64,000 nt of DNA, taken from contig NZ_CP028884.1 of assembly GCF_003606285.1 (NCBI RefSeq), positions 893,654 to 957,653 on the forward strand, read 5' to 3'. This DNA comes from Borrelia turcica IST7 (GTDB lineage: Bacteria; Spirochaetota; Spirochaetia; Borreliales; Borreliaceae). The notes under the pieces are model-generated. The model worked only from the letters and a program-made list of their open reading frames with translations. It did not search any database and was not told the origin of the DNA. Below, piece by piece: positions 18,885-29,352 of the stretch (positions within the stretch are counted from its first letter, which is position 1; each line of letters begins with the position of its first letter). The position numbers were made by a program, and so were the translations under genes.

Positions 18885-21335
18885 ATGGATATTAGTAAGG
18901 AAGATTTTAAAATAAGTTTTAATAGAAATTTGAAATGTTATTATCAAGTTGACAGTGTTAAAGATTTATCTGATATTGAGCTTTATAATTGTTTTTCAAG
19001 AACAGTGATTGATTACTTTTTGGAAAAGTGGGCCGATACTAAATTAGATTTTGATAAAAAACGAGAAAAAAAAGTGTGTTATCTTTCTGCTGAGTTTTTA
19101 GTAGGTAGATTTTTAAGTAATACTTTAATTAACATGGGCTCTTTTGATGTTGTAAAGTCATTAGCAGATGAATTTGGTATTGATTTTAATGAGCTTGAAA
19201 ACATAGAAATTGATGCAGGTTTGGGTAATGGTGGACTTGGAAGACTTGCTGCTTGTTTTTTAGAGTCTCTTTCAACACTTGATTATCCTGCTTTGGGATA
19301 TGGAATAAAGTATAGGTATGGAATTTTTAAACAGAGTTTTGTTGATGGATATCAGGTCGAAGAACCTGACAAGTGGAGTGAATATGAGTACCCTTGGATT
19401 ATTAAAAATGTAAGTAGAGTATATGATATTAGTTTTGGAGGTCATATTGAAATTGAGCGAGATTTGGCTGGCAATGAAATTTTTACACATAAAAATCCGT
19501 ATATTGTTAATGCAATAGCTTATGATGCTCCTATAGTTGGATATGATTCAAAAACAATAAATACTTTAAGATTATGGGAAGCTTATGCGAAGGATGGTTT
19601 TGATTTAAGCTTGTTTAACGATATGCAATATCTTGATGCTTCTAGAAAGGAAATGGAAGTATCAAATATTACTAAAATACTTTATCCAAATGATGAGGAT
19701 CTTGCGGGTAAATTTTTAAGGCTTAGACAACAGTACTTTTTTTGTAGTGCTTCAATTCAAGATGTAATACATGATTTTAAGAAGCATTATAGTAGTGATC
19801 TTAAGAGACTACCGGAATATGTAGTTTTTCAGCTTAATGATACTCATCCTGTTGTTGCAATTCCTGAATTAATGAGAATTTTGATTGACAAGGAAAAATT
19901 TGATTGGAAATTGGCATGGAAGATTACAAGGCAATGTTTTGCTTATACTAATCATACAGTTTTAGCAGAGGCACTTGAGAAGTGGCCTTTGCGTATGTTC
20001 TCGGAACTTTTACCTCGAATTTATCAGATAATTCAGGAAATAAATAAAAGATTTGTTGAAGAAATAGAAGCTAAAAATAGAATGGGCTCTAATTTTGTTT
20101 ATGATGATTATTTAATAATAAATAATGGTGTAATTAATATGGCATGGCTTGCAATTCATTCATGTTTTTCTGTTAATGGAGTTGCTAAATTACACACAGA
20201 AATATTGACAGAAAATGAACTTAAACATTGGTATGCTCTTTATCCTGAGAAATTTAATAACAAAACTAATGGTGTAACGCAGAGAAGATGGCTATTGCTT
20301 GCAAATCCTAGACTGTCAAAGTTAGTAAGTTCTAAAATAGGCCATTCTTGGGTTAAGAATTTTGACGATATTGAAAAGTTTTTAGTCTTTAAAGACGATA
20401 AAGATGTGATTTCTTCTTTAAGAAAGGTAAAACAGGAGAATAAGGTAGACTTTTCTAATCTTATTTATCGTGAATTGGGAATTAAAATAGATCCTAATTC
20501 GATTTTTGATGTTCAAATAAAAAGACTTCATGAATATAAGAGACAGGTTTTAAATGCTTTACATATTTTATATCTTTACAACCAGTTAAAAAGAGATAAA
20601 AATTTTTATGTTTATCCTCGAACTTTTATTTTTGGAGCAAAGGCTGCACCAGGTTATAGGATGGCTAAAAATATTATTAAGTTTATTAATGATATTGCAA
20701 ATAAAGTAAACAATGATCCTGATGTTAATAACAAGATTAAGGTTGTTTTTATTCCAAATTATAATGTTTCTTGGGCAGAGAAAATTATTTCAGCATCGGA
20801 TGTTTCTGAACAGATTTCTTTGGCAGGAAAAGAAGCTTCAGGGACAAGTAATATGAAGTTTATGATGAATGGAGCTTTGACTCTAGGAACTATGGATGGG
20901 GCTAATGTTGAGATTTATGAGCAGGTAGGGGATGAGCATATGTTTATATTTGGCTTAAGAAAAGATGAGGTTATGAAATATAATAAAAATCATTCTTATA
21001 TACCTAGTTCTGTTTTACAGAGTGACCCTGAGCTTTCTGAGATTATTAATGGTATGGTTGATGGAAGTCTTTTTAAGGGACATTATGAAGTTTATAAAGA
21101 AATACATGATAGTTTACTTTATGAGTCTTATGGAGGTTCTCCAGATAGATACTTTGTGTTAAAAGATTTTAGAAGTTATGTTAATGCCCAAAAATTAGTT
21201 GAATCTAAATATAAAGACTCAGATTCTTGGTTCTCTTCTTCTTTAGTTAATATAGCTAAAAGTTCTATATTCTCATCAGATAGGACTATTGAGGATTATG
21301 TTAAAGATATATGGAAATTGAAAAGACTGCATTAG
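18885..21335 (+). CDS. glgP: Glycogen/maltodextrin phosphorylase (GT35)
   Basis: 816 residues. Releases glucose-1-phosphate from alpha-1,4-glucans by phosphorolysis with a PLP cofactor. Seen: GLGNGGLGRLAACF near residue 112, LNDTHPVVAIPELMR near 320, IKRLHEYKRQ near 545, and the PLP-lysine motif EASGTSNMKFMMNG near 655 with TMDGANVEI. A Shine-Dalgarno GGTGGAGG precedes the ATG. Not known to me from Lyme Borrelia, so probably lineage-specific. Its product could enter glycolysis through the phosphoglucomutase at 27522-29231. A terminator hairpin overlaps its stop codon. Confidence 0.95.
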   Translation: MDISKEDFKISFNRNLKCYYQVDSVKDLSDIELYNCFSRTVIDYFLEKWADTKLDFDKKREKKVCYLSAEFLVGRFLSNTLINMGSFDVVKSLADEFGIDFNELENIEIDAGLGNGGLGRLAACFLESLSTLDYPALGYGIKYRYGIFKQSFVDGYQVEEPDKWSEYEYPWIIKNVSRVYDISFGGHIEIERDLAGNEIFTHKNPYIVNAIAYDAPIVGYDSKTINTLRLWEAYAKDGFDLSLFNDMQYLDASRKEMEVSNITKILYPNDEDLAGKFLRLRQQYFFCSASIQDVIHDFKKHYSSDLKRLPEYVVFQLNDTHPVVAIPELMRILIDKEKFDWKLAWKITRQCFAYTNHTVLAEALEKWPLRMFSELLPRIYQIIQEINKRFVEEIEAKNRMGSNFVYDDYLIINNGVINMAWLAIHSCFSVNGVAKLHTEILTENELKHWYALYPEKFNNKTNGVTQRRWLLLANPRLSKLVSSKIGHSWVKNFDDIEKFLVFKDDKDVISSLRKVKQENKVDFSNLIYRELGIKIDPNSIFDVQIKRLHEYKRQVLNALHILYLYNQLKRDKNFYVYPRTFIFGAKAAPGYRMAKNIIKFINDIANKVNNDPDVNNKIKVVFIPNYNVSWAEKIISASDVSEQISLAGKEASGTSNMKFMMNGALTLGTMDGANVEIYEQVGDEHMFIFGLRKDEVMKYNKNHSYIPSSVLQSDPELSEIINGMVDGSLFKGHYEVYKEIHDSLLYESYGGSPDRYFVLKDFRSYVNAQKLVESKYKDSDSWFSSSLVNIAKSSIFSSDRTIEDYVKDIWKLKRLH

Positions 21336-21350
21336 TAGTGTAGTCTTTTT
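21321..21350 (+). terminator. Rho-independent terminator of the ROK-cutC-glgP operon
   Basis: AAAAGACTGCA pairs with TGTAGTCTTTT (one G-U pair), followed by a T-run. The stem includes the glgP stop codon. Confidence 0.75.
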
Positions 21351-22167
21351 ATTCTTCTTGTTTTTTTGAAAGTAGAGTTGATACAAATTCTTTAACGCTT
21401 GTCTTTTCAACCTTAAATTCAAGTTCTACAGTGTGCTTGTCTTGTATCTTAGAGTTTATAGGACTTGAAATTATTATTTTTGTTGTACTTTCTAGGAGAG
21501 TTGGTATTAGTTTCTTTGATAAAATGGATAGTATTGTGGGATTGTTAGTTTTTAAATAAGCTTTTAAATTATAGTCAATGTCGTTTACACTATTTGCAAT
21601 AAGAGTTGCACTATAGAAGGGAATTAAATTTTTTTTGTTTATATTATTTGGTATTAATAAAGCAATGTCTTTAATCCAAAGGAACATTTCATTTTTTTCA
21701 AGTATATCGATTTGTGTTGTTAATATATTTTCGTTTTTGTGTGTTATTTCTTTTTGATTTATTAGAAGCCCGATTTTGTCTTTAGTGGGAGTGATATATA
21801 TATTTGAGTTTTTAATCTTCCATTTTGGATTTGTCAATAAGTTACCTTTAGGTTCAAAGTTTGAATTATTTTGCATTCCCCAGAAAATATTTTTGGGAAA
21901 AGTGCCTGTTATTACTGAAGAAAAGCTTTCTGGATTTTTTGTGTAACTTAAATATAGATTGCCAAAGGAATTAACTCCGATTTTGTGCTTAAAGCTTAAG
22001 TCATCATAGATAAATCTGTTCTTAGATAGGTCTATGTAAGCGTATATATCTGAAGAGGGATCTAGCAACATGATTGAGGATATTTTATTTTTAGGTGAGT
22101 AGTAAGTTAAGGTTGAACATCCTACAAAAAAAATGATTGTGAAAATTTGAGTAACTAACTTGAGCAT
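21349..22167 (-). CDS. Hypothetical lipoprotein
   Basis: 272 residues with a lipoprotein signal peptide ([13 protein letters not shown], lipidated Cys near residue 17). The remainder is a mixed alpha/beta domain with no recognised family. Start overlaps the end of ileS by 13 nt on the same strand, so it is likely co-transcribed after ileS. Convergent with glgP. Probably a periplasm-facing or surface lipoprotein of the conserved Borrelia core. Confidence 0.6.
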   Translation of the reverse strand: MLKLVTQIFTIIFFVGCSTLTYYSPKNKISSIMLLDPSSDIYAYIDLSKNRFIYDDLSFKHKIGVNSFGNLYLSYTKNPESFSSVITGTFPKNIFWGMQNNSNFEPKGNLLTNPKWKIKNSNIYITPTKDKIGLLINQKEITHKNENILTTQIDILEKNEMFLWIKDIALLIPNNINKKNLIPFYSATLIANSVNDIDYNLKAYLKTNNPTILSILSKKLIPTLLESTTKIIISSPINSKIQDKHTVELEFKVEKTSVKEFVSTLLSKKQEE

Positions 22168-25100
22168 TTTTCAATGCCTATCATTATTTCTATGTCATCA
22201 TCAAGCTCTACCTTTGTTATTGCTTTTTCTTTATTTGCTTCTATTTTTAATGTTAGTGTTTCAGATTTAATATAGCTTTCAAATTTACTTATTATTTTTC
22301 TTAATGTTTCATTGTTATCTGTATATAATATTATTCGGTCACTAACATTAAATTTATTTTCTTTTCTTAAGTTTTGAACTTTTCTTATAAATTCTCTTGA
22401 TAATCCTTCTAAATACAACTCTTCTGTTATTAGTGAATCTAATCCAATTGTAATAGAGTCTTCATTTATTACTTTTAGATTTTCTTTTTCTTTTCTCTCT
22501 AATATTATGTCTTTTATTGTAATATCATATGTATTTTCTTCTATTTGAATAATATGTGTATTGCCGTTTATTATTTGTAATATAGTCTCGTTTTCTAGCT
22601 TCATTATTTCTAATGACACAGCTTTCATGTTTTTACCAAGTTTACTTCCAAGTTCTCTAAAATTGGCTTTTGCCCTATAAGTAACAAGTTCTTCTTCATT
22701 TGATTTTATTTTTATTTCTTTTGCATTTATTTCTTCAAGTATTATTTCTTGCATTTCATGTAGTATTTCTTGTTCTTTTTGGTTCTTAGTAACAACATAG
22801 ATTGTGCTTATGGGTTTTCGTATTTTGATGTCATGAGAGGCTCTAAGTGCCCTTGCAATTGATACTACTTTTCTTGTAAAGTTCATTTTGTCTTCAAGAT
22901 CTTGCTTTATAAGTTCTTTAATCTCTTTTGGGTATTCGTTTAGGTGAATTGATTCTTTTTCAGCTGTTGTCTTTAAATTTTGATAAATGTTTTCTGTTAC
23001 AAAAGGAATAAATGGTGCAAGCATTAACATCAAATTTTTTAGTGCATAATATAAAGTTTCATAAGCATCTTGTTTATCAGTATCATTCTCAGATTTCCAA
23101 AATCTTCTTCTTGATCTTCTTATGTACCAATTGTTTAGTTTATCAATGAATTCAAGAAGTTCGTCTATTGCTTTTGTTAAATTATATTTATCTATTTCTT
23201 CATTTAATATTTTCTTCAAACTTTCAATTTCACTAATTATCCATTGATCAAGGATATTATTTTTGTATAAATTGAGGCTACCATTAACTTCAAATTTATC
23301 AATTATTGCATAAGTTATAAAAAAAGAATAAGCATTCCAAATAGGTATGATGATATTCTTAAGAACATCTCTAACCCCATCATCACTGTACTTTAAATCA
23401 TCAGCTCTTACTACGGGACTCATTATTAGGTAAAGTCTTAAAGCGTCAGCTCCAAATGTGTTTATTACTTCCATTGGATCTGTATAATTTCTAAGGGATT
23501 TTGACATTTTTTTCCCATCACTAGATAATACAAGTCCATTGACTATTACATTTTTAAAAGCCGTGTTTTCAAAAAGTGCAGTTCCTAATATTGTTAGTGT
23601 ATAAAACCATCCTCTTGTTTGGTCTAGGCCTTCTGCAATAAAGTCTGCAGGAAAAATATTATTTAAATTATCTTTATTTGTAAATGGATAATGATTACTT
23701 GCATAAGGCATTGACCCAGATTCAAACCAGCAGTCTAAAACTTCACTTGTACGGATGTATATGCCACCATATTCACTGGGCCAAGTTATTTTATCAATTT
23801 TGTCCTTATGTAGGTCACTTATCTTTTGTCCAGAATATCTTTCAAGTTCTTCTTTAGAACCTATACATATTTTATTTCCTGACTTTGAACAAACCCAAAC
23901 TGGTATTGGATTTCCCCAAAATCTATTTCTGCTTATTGCCCAATCTCTTGCATTTTCCAGCCATTTCCCAAATCTTCCTTTTTTTAAATGAGAAGGCATC
24001 CAGTTAATCTTTTCATTTGATTTTATAAGTTTTTCTTTTATTGCTTCAATATTTACAAACCATGAACTTACAGGTCTGTAAATTAAGGGTGAATTCGTTC
24101 TATAGCAAAATGGGTATCTGTGCAGGAAATTTTCTCTTTTAAAAATGAGATTCATTGATTTTAGTTGTTCTATTATTTTTTTGTCTGCATCTTTAACAAA
24201 TAAGCCTTCGAAATCTTTTACTTCGTCTGTGAATCTGCATTCGGCATCTATAGGAGTTACTATATCAACTTTTGTGTTGCGTTTAAGTATTTGATAATCT
24301 TCTTCTCCAAATGGTGCAATGTGTACTATACCCGTTCCATCATTAGTTGTAACATATTCTGCTGTGTGAACTCTAAAAGCTCCTTTGTTTCGTTGTTTTA
24401 TAAAATAGTCAAATACAGGCTCATATTCTATGCCAACAATATGCTCGCCTTTAAATTGTTCTAGTACTGTATATGTTTTTTCACACTTGTAATAGTGATT
24501 TAATCTGTTTGTTCCAATTATTAAAGTTTCATCTCTTTCTTTATCAAATATTTTAGAATATTCTATATTACTACCAACGGCAATTCCAAGATTTGTAGGT
24601 AATGTCCAGGGAGTTGTTGTCCATGCAAGTAGGTATTCATTCTTGTCTTTTATTTTGAACTTGATAGTGAGTGATGGATCGTTAACTTCCTTGTATTCGC
24701 CAAGATTTACCTCGAAATTTGAGAGCGGAGTTGCAAGTTTTGGGGAGTATGGCAGTACATAATAACTTTCATAAATTAAACCTTTATCATAAAGAGTCTT
24801 AAATACCCACCATACAGATTCCATGAAGCTTGTGTCCATTGTTTTATAATTTTTTTCAAAGTCTACCCATCTACCTAATCTTGAAATAGTCTTTTCCCAT
24901 TCTTTTGTATATTTAAGAACTATATTTCTGCATTCTTCATTGAATCTTTCAACTCCATATTGTTCTATTTCATGTCTTCCAGAAATTCCTAAAGATTTCT
25001 CAACTTCATATTCTACAGGCAAACCATGAGTATCCCATCCAAAGTTTCTCTTAACATATTTTCCTTTCATTGTCTTGTATCTTGGAATTATGTCTTTAAT

Positions 25101-25289
25101 TGTATTTGGAACAAAATGACCAAAGTGAGGAAGTCCTGTTGCAAAAGGAGGACCATCATAAAATGTAAACTCTTCACAACCTATTCTCTGTTGCACAGAT
25201 TTTTCAAAAATTTTATTATCATTCCAAAATTTTAATATTTTCTCTTCTATCTTAGGAAAATCTACTTTGCTATCTACATTCTTAAACAT
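22155..25289 (-). CDS. ileS: Isoleucyl-tRNA synthetase
   Basis: 1044 residues. Class I synthetase: HIGH-type motif HFGHF near residue 57, a long CP1 editing domain with TTPWTLPTN near 228 and [16 protein letters not shown] near 320, KMSKS motif [10 protein letters not shown] near 595, and an anticodon-binding domain with [14 protein letters not shown]. Long type related to eukaryotic and mupirocin-resistant IleRS. Encoded in a reverse cluster pgm-clpC-ileS-lipoprotein; the gap to clpC is 11 nt. Confidence 0.96.
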   Translation of the reverse strand: MFKNVDSKVDFPKIEEKILKFWNDNKIFEKSVQQRIGCEEFTFYDGPPFATGLPHFGHFVPNTIKDIIPRYKTMKGKYVKRNFGWDTHGLPVEYEVEKSLGISGRHEIEQYGVERFNEECRNIVLKYTKEWEKTISRLGRWVDFEKNYKTMDTSFMESVWWVFKTLYDKGLIYESYYVLPYSPKLATPLSNFEVNLGEYKEVNDPSLTIKFKIKDKNEYLLAWTTTPWTLPTNLGIAVGSNIEYSKIFDKERDETLIIGTNRLNHYYKCEKTYTVLEQFKGEHIVGIEYEPVFDYFIKQRNKGAFRVHTAEYVTTNDGTGIVHIAPFGEEDYQILKRNTKVDIVTPIDAECRFTDEVKDFEGLFVKDADKKIIEQLKSMNLIFKRENFLHRYPFCYRTNSPLIYRPVSSWFVNIEAIKEKLIKSNEKINWMPSHLKKGRFGKWLENARDWAISRNRFWGNPIPVWVCSKSGNKICIGSKEELERYSGQKISDLHKDKIDKITWPSEYGGIYIRTSEVLDCWFESGSMPYASNHYPFTNKDNLNNIFPADFIAEGLDQTRGWFYTLTILGTALFENTAFKNVIVNGLVLSSDGKKMSKSLRNYTDPMEVINTFGADALRLYLIMSPVVRADDLKYSDDGVRDVLKNIIIPIWNAYSFFITYAIIDKFEVNGSLNLYKNNILDQWIISEIESLKKILNEEIDKYNLTKAIDELLEFIDKLNNWYIRRSRRRFWKSENDTDKQDAYETLYYALKNLMLMLAPFIPFVTENIYQNLKTTAEKESIHLNEYPKEIKELIKQDLEDKMNFTRKVVSIARALRASHDIKIRKPISTIYVVTKNQKEQEILHEMQEIILEEINAKEIKIKSNEEELVTYRAKANFRELGSKLGKNMKAVSLEIMKLENETILQIINGNTHIIQIEENTYDITIKDIILERKEKENLKVINEDSITIGLDSLITEELYLEGLSREFIRKVQNLRKENKFNVSDRIILYTDNNETLRKIISKFESYIKSETLTLKIEANKEKAITKVELDDDIEIMIGIEKCSS

Positions 25290-25300
25290 AAAATTTCCTT

Positions 25301-27526
25301 TTATTCTATTTTTATATTACTTTTCTCTAAGTGTATTTTTATTAGATTAATAGTGGGGGTTTTGAAAATTTTATTAATAATTTTTTCTTCTATTTCTTCT
25401 TTTATTGCATTTAAGATACTTCTTGCGCCAGAGTTTTTGTCATAAAAAGTTTTAATTATATGATTTTTAAGAGTTTCATCCATTTCTATTTTAATATTTT
25501 TAGAATGAAATTTTTCAATAAGCTCTTTACAATAATTATTGTAGATTATTTTGACATCTTCTTCTTGTAAGGTATTAAGTATTATTTTTTTTTGTATTTT
25601 ATCTAATAGAGTTGATTTAAATCGTTTTTTAAGTTCATTGTTTATTTCGCTTTTAATATTTATATTATTATCTGTTTTGCTAAATCCAATACTTCCTTGT
25701 CCGAGAAGTATTTTAGAGCCAATAGATGTAGTAAGAACAAAAATGGCATTTTTAAAAGATATTTTGTTTTCTTGGCTGTCAATAAGCTCACCATGTTCAA
25801 TTATTCGTTCAATTATATTAAGCACTGAATTGTGAGCATTTTCGATATTTTCAAATATAATAAAGGATTTAGGATAATGTTTTAGTCTATTAATTAATAA
25901 TCCTCCATCAGCATATCCTACATATCCCGGATTTGTTCCTATTAATTTTGAAATAGAATTTTCTTCTCTATATTCTGACATATCTAGCTTTAATATTGAA
26001 TTTTTATCTTCCATAATGATATTTGATACTTCGTCTGCTAGCATTGTCTTTCCACTTCCGCTTGAGCCTATAAGTAGTGTTGATGTTAAAGGTTTGCAGT
26101 TATCATTTATTTCAAGTTTTGTTTTAACTATTTCTCTAAGAATCTCATTTATAGCACGGTCTTGGCCAATTATTTTTTCTCTTATTCGTATTTCTGCTTC
26201 TTTAAGTGTGTCAATTTCTTCTTTAATGTTAGATTTTGTTTTAATATCTAACATTGCATCCGTTACTCTTTTAATGTCTTCGGCATTGATTACCTTGCAT
26301 GTTGTCTCTTGTTTTTTGTTAGCTCCAGCAATATCAATTAGATCAATTGCTTTGTCAGGAAATCTTTTATTAATTAGATATTTTGAGGATAAGTAGATGA
26401 CATTTTCAATGGCTTCCTTTTTGTAAGTGACACCATGATAAGTTTCAAAATTTTTTATTATGTTATTAAGAATATTTAGAGTTTCTTTTTCATTGGGTTC
26501 TTTTATTGATATTGTTTGAAATCTTCGGATAAATGCTTTGTCTTTAGCAATATGCTTCCTATATTCATCATAAGTTGTTGCTCCTATAATTTGTATTTCA
26601 GAGCGAGACAATGCGGGTTTTAAAATATTTGATGCATCAAGAGCACCTTCAGAATTTCCAGCTCCCATTAGCGTATGTATTTCGTCAATGAAGATTATTG
26701 TATCTTTATTATTTTTAATGGATTTAATTATATTATTTAGTCTCTCTTCGAATTCACCCCTATATTTTGTTCCTGATACTAAGTCAGAAGTATCAATTTT
26801 AAGTATTACTTTGTTTTGTAATTTACTTTTTATTTCTTTATTTGCAATCTTTATTGCGAGTCCTTCAACTATTGCTGTTTTTCCAATTCCAGGTTCTCCT
26901 ATTAAGATTGTGCTGTTTTTATTTCTTCTTTCAAGTATGTTGATTAGTGCTTGGATTTCCTTCTCACGCCCAATTAAAGGTTCAAGCTTATTTTCCTTTG
27001 CAAGTGTTGTTAAATTTTTAACATATTTTCCAATTTCAAAGTTGTCGTTCTCAAGTCTTATTTCATCTTCAAATTCTTTATATGTTTCAATTAGTCTTAT
27101 TTTATCTATGTTTGTTATTATATTTTCTTCATTAAAGCCAAAACTTAATTTATTGAGTTTATATTTTTTTAGTAATTTTTTTGTTTTTAATATTAGATAA
27201 AAAATTTCTTTTATCCCTATTGAAGTTTTAGGCTTAAATTCTTTTTTTGCTTTTTCAATGAGAAGGAAAACTTCTCTATTTATTTTTGGAATTATAATTT
27301 CATTAGGGCTTACTAAAATTTTTTCTAATTTTTCGATTTCATACAATGTATCTTGTTTAATATTTTTTAAGGTTTTGGTGTCTATACTTTTTATCTCGGA
27401 TTTCTTGGGCCGAATAAGAATAGACATTAACAGATGCCAAATTGAAACTTCTCTATTTTTGTTTTTTCTAGCAACTTCTTTTGCGGATACTTCAACTAAA
27501 TTTACTAGGTTTTCTGCTATATTAAT
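25301..27526 (-). CDS. clpC: ClpC/ClpA-type AAA+ unfoldase with probable ATT start and degenerate D2
   Basis: Clp unfoldase. The first ATG (27427) would cut off part of the N-domain: the frame continues upstream as [18 protein letters not shown] and [13 protein letters not shown], which fits a Clp_N domain. No ATG, GTG or TTG exists upstream; an ATT at 27526 overlaps the pgm stop and has GGAG 10 nt before it. D1 is intact ([20 protein letters not shown]). In D2 the Walker A is intact (GSSGSGKT) but Walker B reads [11 protein letters not shown] instead of hhhDEIEKAH, and the LNRID arginine-finger region reads LLDKIQ. A ClpP-docking type loop SIGFSK is present. There is almost no M-domain, so it is ClpA-like in layout. 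Confidence 0.85.
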   Translation of the reverse strand: MNIAENLVNLVEVSAKEVARKNKNREVSIWHLLMSILIRPKKSEIKSIDTKTLKNIKQDTLYEIEKLEKILVSPNEIIIPKINREVFLLIEKAKKEFKPKTSIGIKEIFYLILKTKKLLKKYKLNKLSFGFNEENIITNIDKIRLIETYKEFEDEIRLENDNFEIGKYVKNLTTLAKENKLEPLIGREKEIQALINILERRNKNSTILIGEPGIGKTAIVEGLAIKIANKEIKSKLQNKVILKIDTSDLVSGTKYRGEFEERLNNIIKSIKNNKDTIIFIDEIHTLMGAGNSEGALDASNILKPALSRSEIQIIGATTYDEYRKHIAKDKAFIRRFQTISIKEPNEKETLNILNNIIKNFETYHGVTYKKEAIENVIYLSSKYLINKRFPDKAIDLIDIAGANKKQETTCKVINAEDIKRVTDAMLDIKTKSNIKEEIDTLKEAEIRIREKIIGQDRAINEILREIVKTKLEINDNCKPLTSTLLIGSSGSGKTMLADEVSNIIMEDKNSILKLDMSEYREENSISKLIGTNPGYVGYADGGLLINRLKHYPKSFIIFENIENAHNSVLNIIERIIEHGELIDSQENKISFKNAIFVLTTSIGSKILLGQGSIGFSKTDNNINIKSEINNELKKRFKSTLLDKIQKKIILNTLQEEDVKIIYNNYCKELIEKFHSKNIKIEMDETLKNHIIKTFYDKNSGARSILNAIKEEIEEKIINKIFKTPTINLIKIHLEKSNIKIE

Positions 27527-29231
27527 ATTTTTCTATCTCCATGTTTATGCTATTAATTATATCAAAAATATTGTTTTTTTGTTCGTATCTCGAATATATA
27601 GATACATAAAATTTAATTTTTGGTTCTGTACCAGAAGGTCTAACGGTTATTACGATTTCATTTTCTAATAATAATTTTATTGCGTTAGTGGGGTATTTGT
27701 AATCTTCTATTTCATTGACATTTCCGTTAATATCTGTTTCTTTCAATGTTTGATAATCTAATTTTTTAATCACCTTAATGCCTGCAAATTCTTTTTGCTT
27801 TTCATTTCTGAATTTTGACATTAGTTTTTCTCTTAAATATTCTCCCTCAGCACCTTTAAGAGTTTTATTGATTGTAAATTCTTCATAATATCCGAATTCT
27901 TTGTACATTCCTTGAAGATATTGCTCTATTGTCATTTTATTTTCTTTAAGAGTAAGCATTAAATCGCAAAAACCTTTGATGGCTGAAAATGCATCTTTGT
28001 CTCTAGTTCCATCTCCAATTAAGTATCCATGACTTTCTTCACAACCAAAAATAAATTTTTTGTTCGGTTCTTTGATTTTCATCTCATCGATTAAGTTTCC
28101 TATCCATTTAAATCCTGTATATGTTCTAAATAGTGTTGAATTATATTTGTGAGCTATTTTATCCAGCATTGGAGTTGTAACAAAAGAAGCTATTGTAAAT
28201 GCATTTTGAGGATTGCTTTCTCTAGACAATAGGTAATGCATTAAAATGCATGCAATTTGATTTCCGTTTAAAATTTTCCATTCTGTGCCGTCATTAAAGG
28301 CAAGACCTATCCTATCGGCATCTGGGTCGGTTGCAAATGCAATATCACAATTCTCTGTCTTTGCAAATTCTATAACTCTAGACATAGCAATATGATCTTC
28401 AGGGTTAGGGTATTTTACTGTAGGAAATTCTGGATCAGGGTTTGTTTGTGTTGGTTCAGTTAATAGTTCTACTTTACTGCCTTTGAATAGTTCTTTTATT
28501 ATTGTTCCTCCTACTCCATGCAAAGGAGTATACGCTACTCTTAATTTTGCTTGCTTACTTTTTTCATTAAAATTGGGAAATTTTTCATTTATTTTTTCTA
28601 TGTATGGAATATCAATCTCATTGTTAAGTTCTATGATTGATTGATTATTTATTCCTTCTTCTTTTGTAATGAGGTGTGCAATGTTGGATACCTTTTGAAT
28701 TTCGGATATTATAAGGGAGTCATGAGGAGGTATTATTTGAGCCCCTCCTTTCCAATAAACTTTGTATCCATTGTATTCTTTTGGATTATGACTTGCTGTT
28801 ATCATTATTCCAATGTCGCATGCTAATTTTATCACTGTATAGGACAATTGAGGAGTTGACCTTAGTTGTTTATATATATAAACTTTAAAGCCATTTGATG
28901 CAAAAATTTCAGCAGTATCGTAAGCAAATTCTTTTGAGAAATATCTTGAATCATAGCTTATTGCAACTTTTGGGTTTTTAGTTATTTTAAGAATGTAATT
29001 AGCAATTCCTTGGCTTGCTTTTGTAACATTGTAGGTATTCATATAACAAGTACCGGCTCCAATGATTCCTCTCATACCAGCGGTGCCAAATTCTAGGTCT
29101 TTATAAAATCTATTGAGCAATTCATTTTCATTGTTTTCATTTAGTAATTTTATTGCTTCATCTTTAAAGTGTTTGTTTTTTTCAAGAAGGATATATTTTT
29201 CTATTCTTTTGAAGAGTTCATTGTTTTTCAT
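27522..29231 (-). CDS. pgm: Phosphoglucomutase/phosphomannomutase
   Basis: 569 residues, alpha-D-phosphohexomutase family. Seen: catalytic serine loop TASHNPKEYNGYKVYW near residue 140, metal-binding loop ATDPDADRIG near 305, sugar-binding GCEESHGYL near 400 and phosphate-binding RPSGTEPKIKFY near 540. Interconverts glucose-1-P and glucose-6-P (or mannose analogues), linking GlgP in this window to glycolysis. Its last codons contain the ribosome-binding site and start of clpC. Divergent from uvrB across about 120 nt of very AT-rich sequence that must hold both promoters. Confidence 0.92.
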   Translation of the reverse strand: MKNNELFKRIEKYILLEKNKHFKDEAIKLLNENNENELLNRFYKDLEFGTAGMRGIIGAGTCYMNTYNVTKASQGIANYILKITKNPKVAISYDSRYFSKEFAYDTAEIFASNGFKVYIYKQLRSTPQLSYTVIKLACDIGIMITASHNPKEYNGYKVYWKGGAQIIPPHDSLIISEIQKVSNIAHLITKEEGINNQSIIELNNEIDIPYIEKINEKFPNFNEKSKQAKLRVAYTPLHGVGGTIIKELFKGSKVELLTEPTQTNPDPEFPTVKYPNPEDHIAMSRVIEFAKTENCDIAFATDPDADRIGLAFNDGTEWKILNGNQIACILMHYLLSRESNPQNAFTIASFVTTPMLDKIAHKYNSTLFRTYTGFKWIGNLIDEMKIKEPNKKFIFGCEESHGYLIGDGTRDKDAFSAIKGFCDLMLTLKENKMTIEQYLQGMYKEFGYYEEFTINKTLKGAEGEYLREKLMSKFRNEKQKEFAGIKVIKKLDYQTLKETDINGNVNEIEDYKYPTNAIKLLLENEIVITVRPSGTEPKIKFYVSIYSRYEQKNNIFDIINSINMEIEKY

Positions 29232-29352
29232 ACCATTTTCCTTTATTTTATATTAAAGAATTTTATATATAAATTATATATATATTATTTTATAGTTTAA
29301 ACATAAAATAATTGATTAAATTTTACTTGTAATTTTTTTGAGGTCGGTTTTC

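Noticed and set aside
26016..27200. Forward ORFs of 126 and 170 codons
   Set aside because: Both lie antisense to clpC, are Ser/Leu/Ile-rich and have no ribosome-binding site; shadows of the real gene.
29232..29352. Origin-like AT-rich stretch
   Set aside because: No DnaA-box cluster is visible; it is adequately explained as the divergent promoter region of pgm and uvrB.
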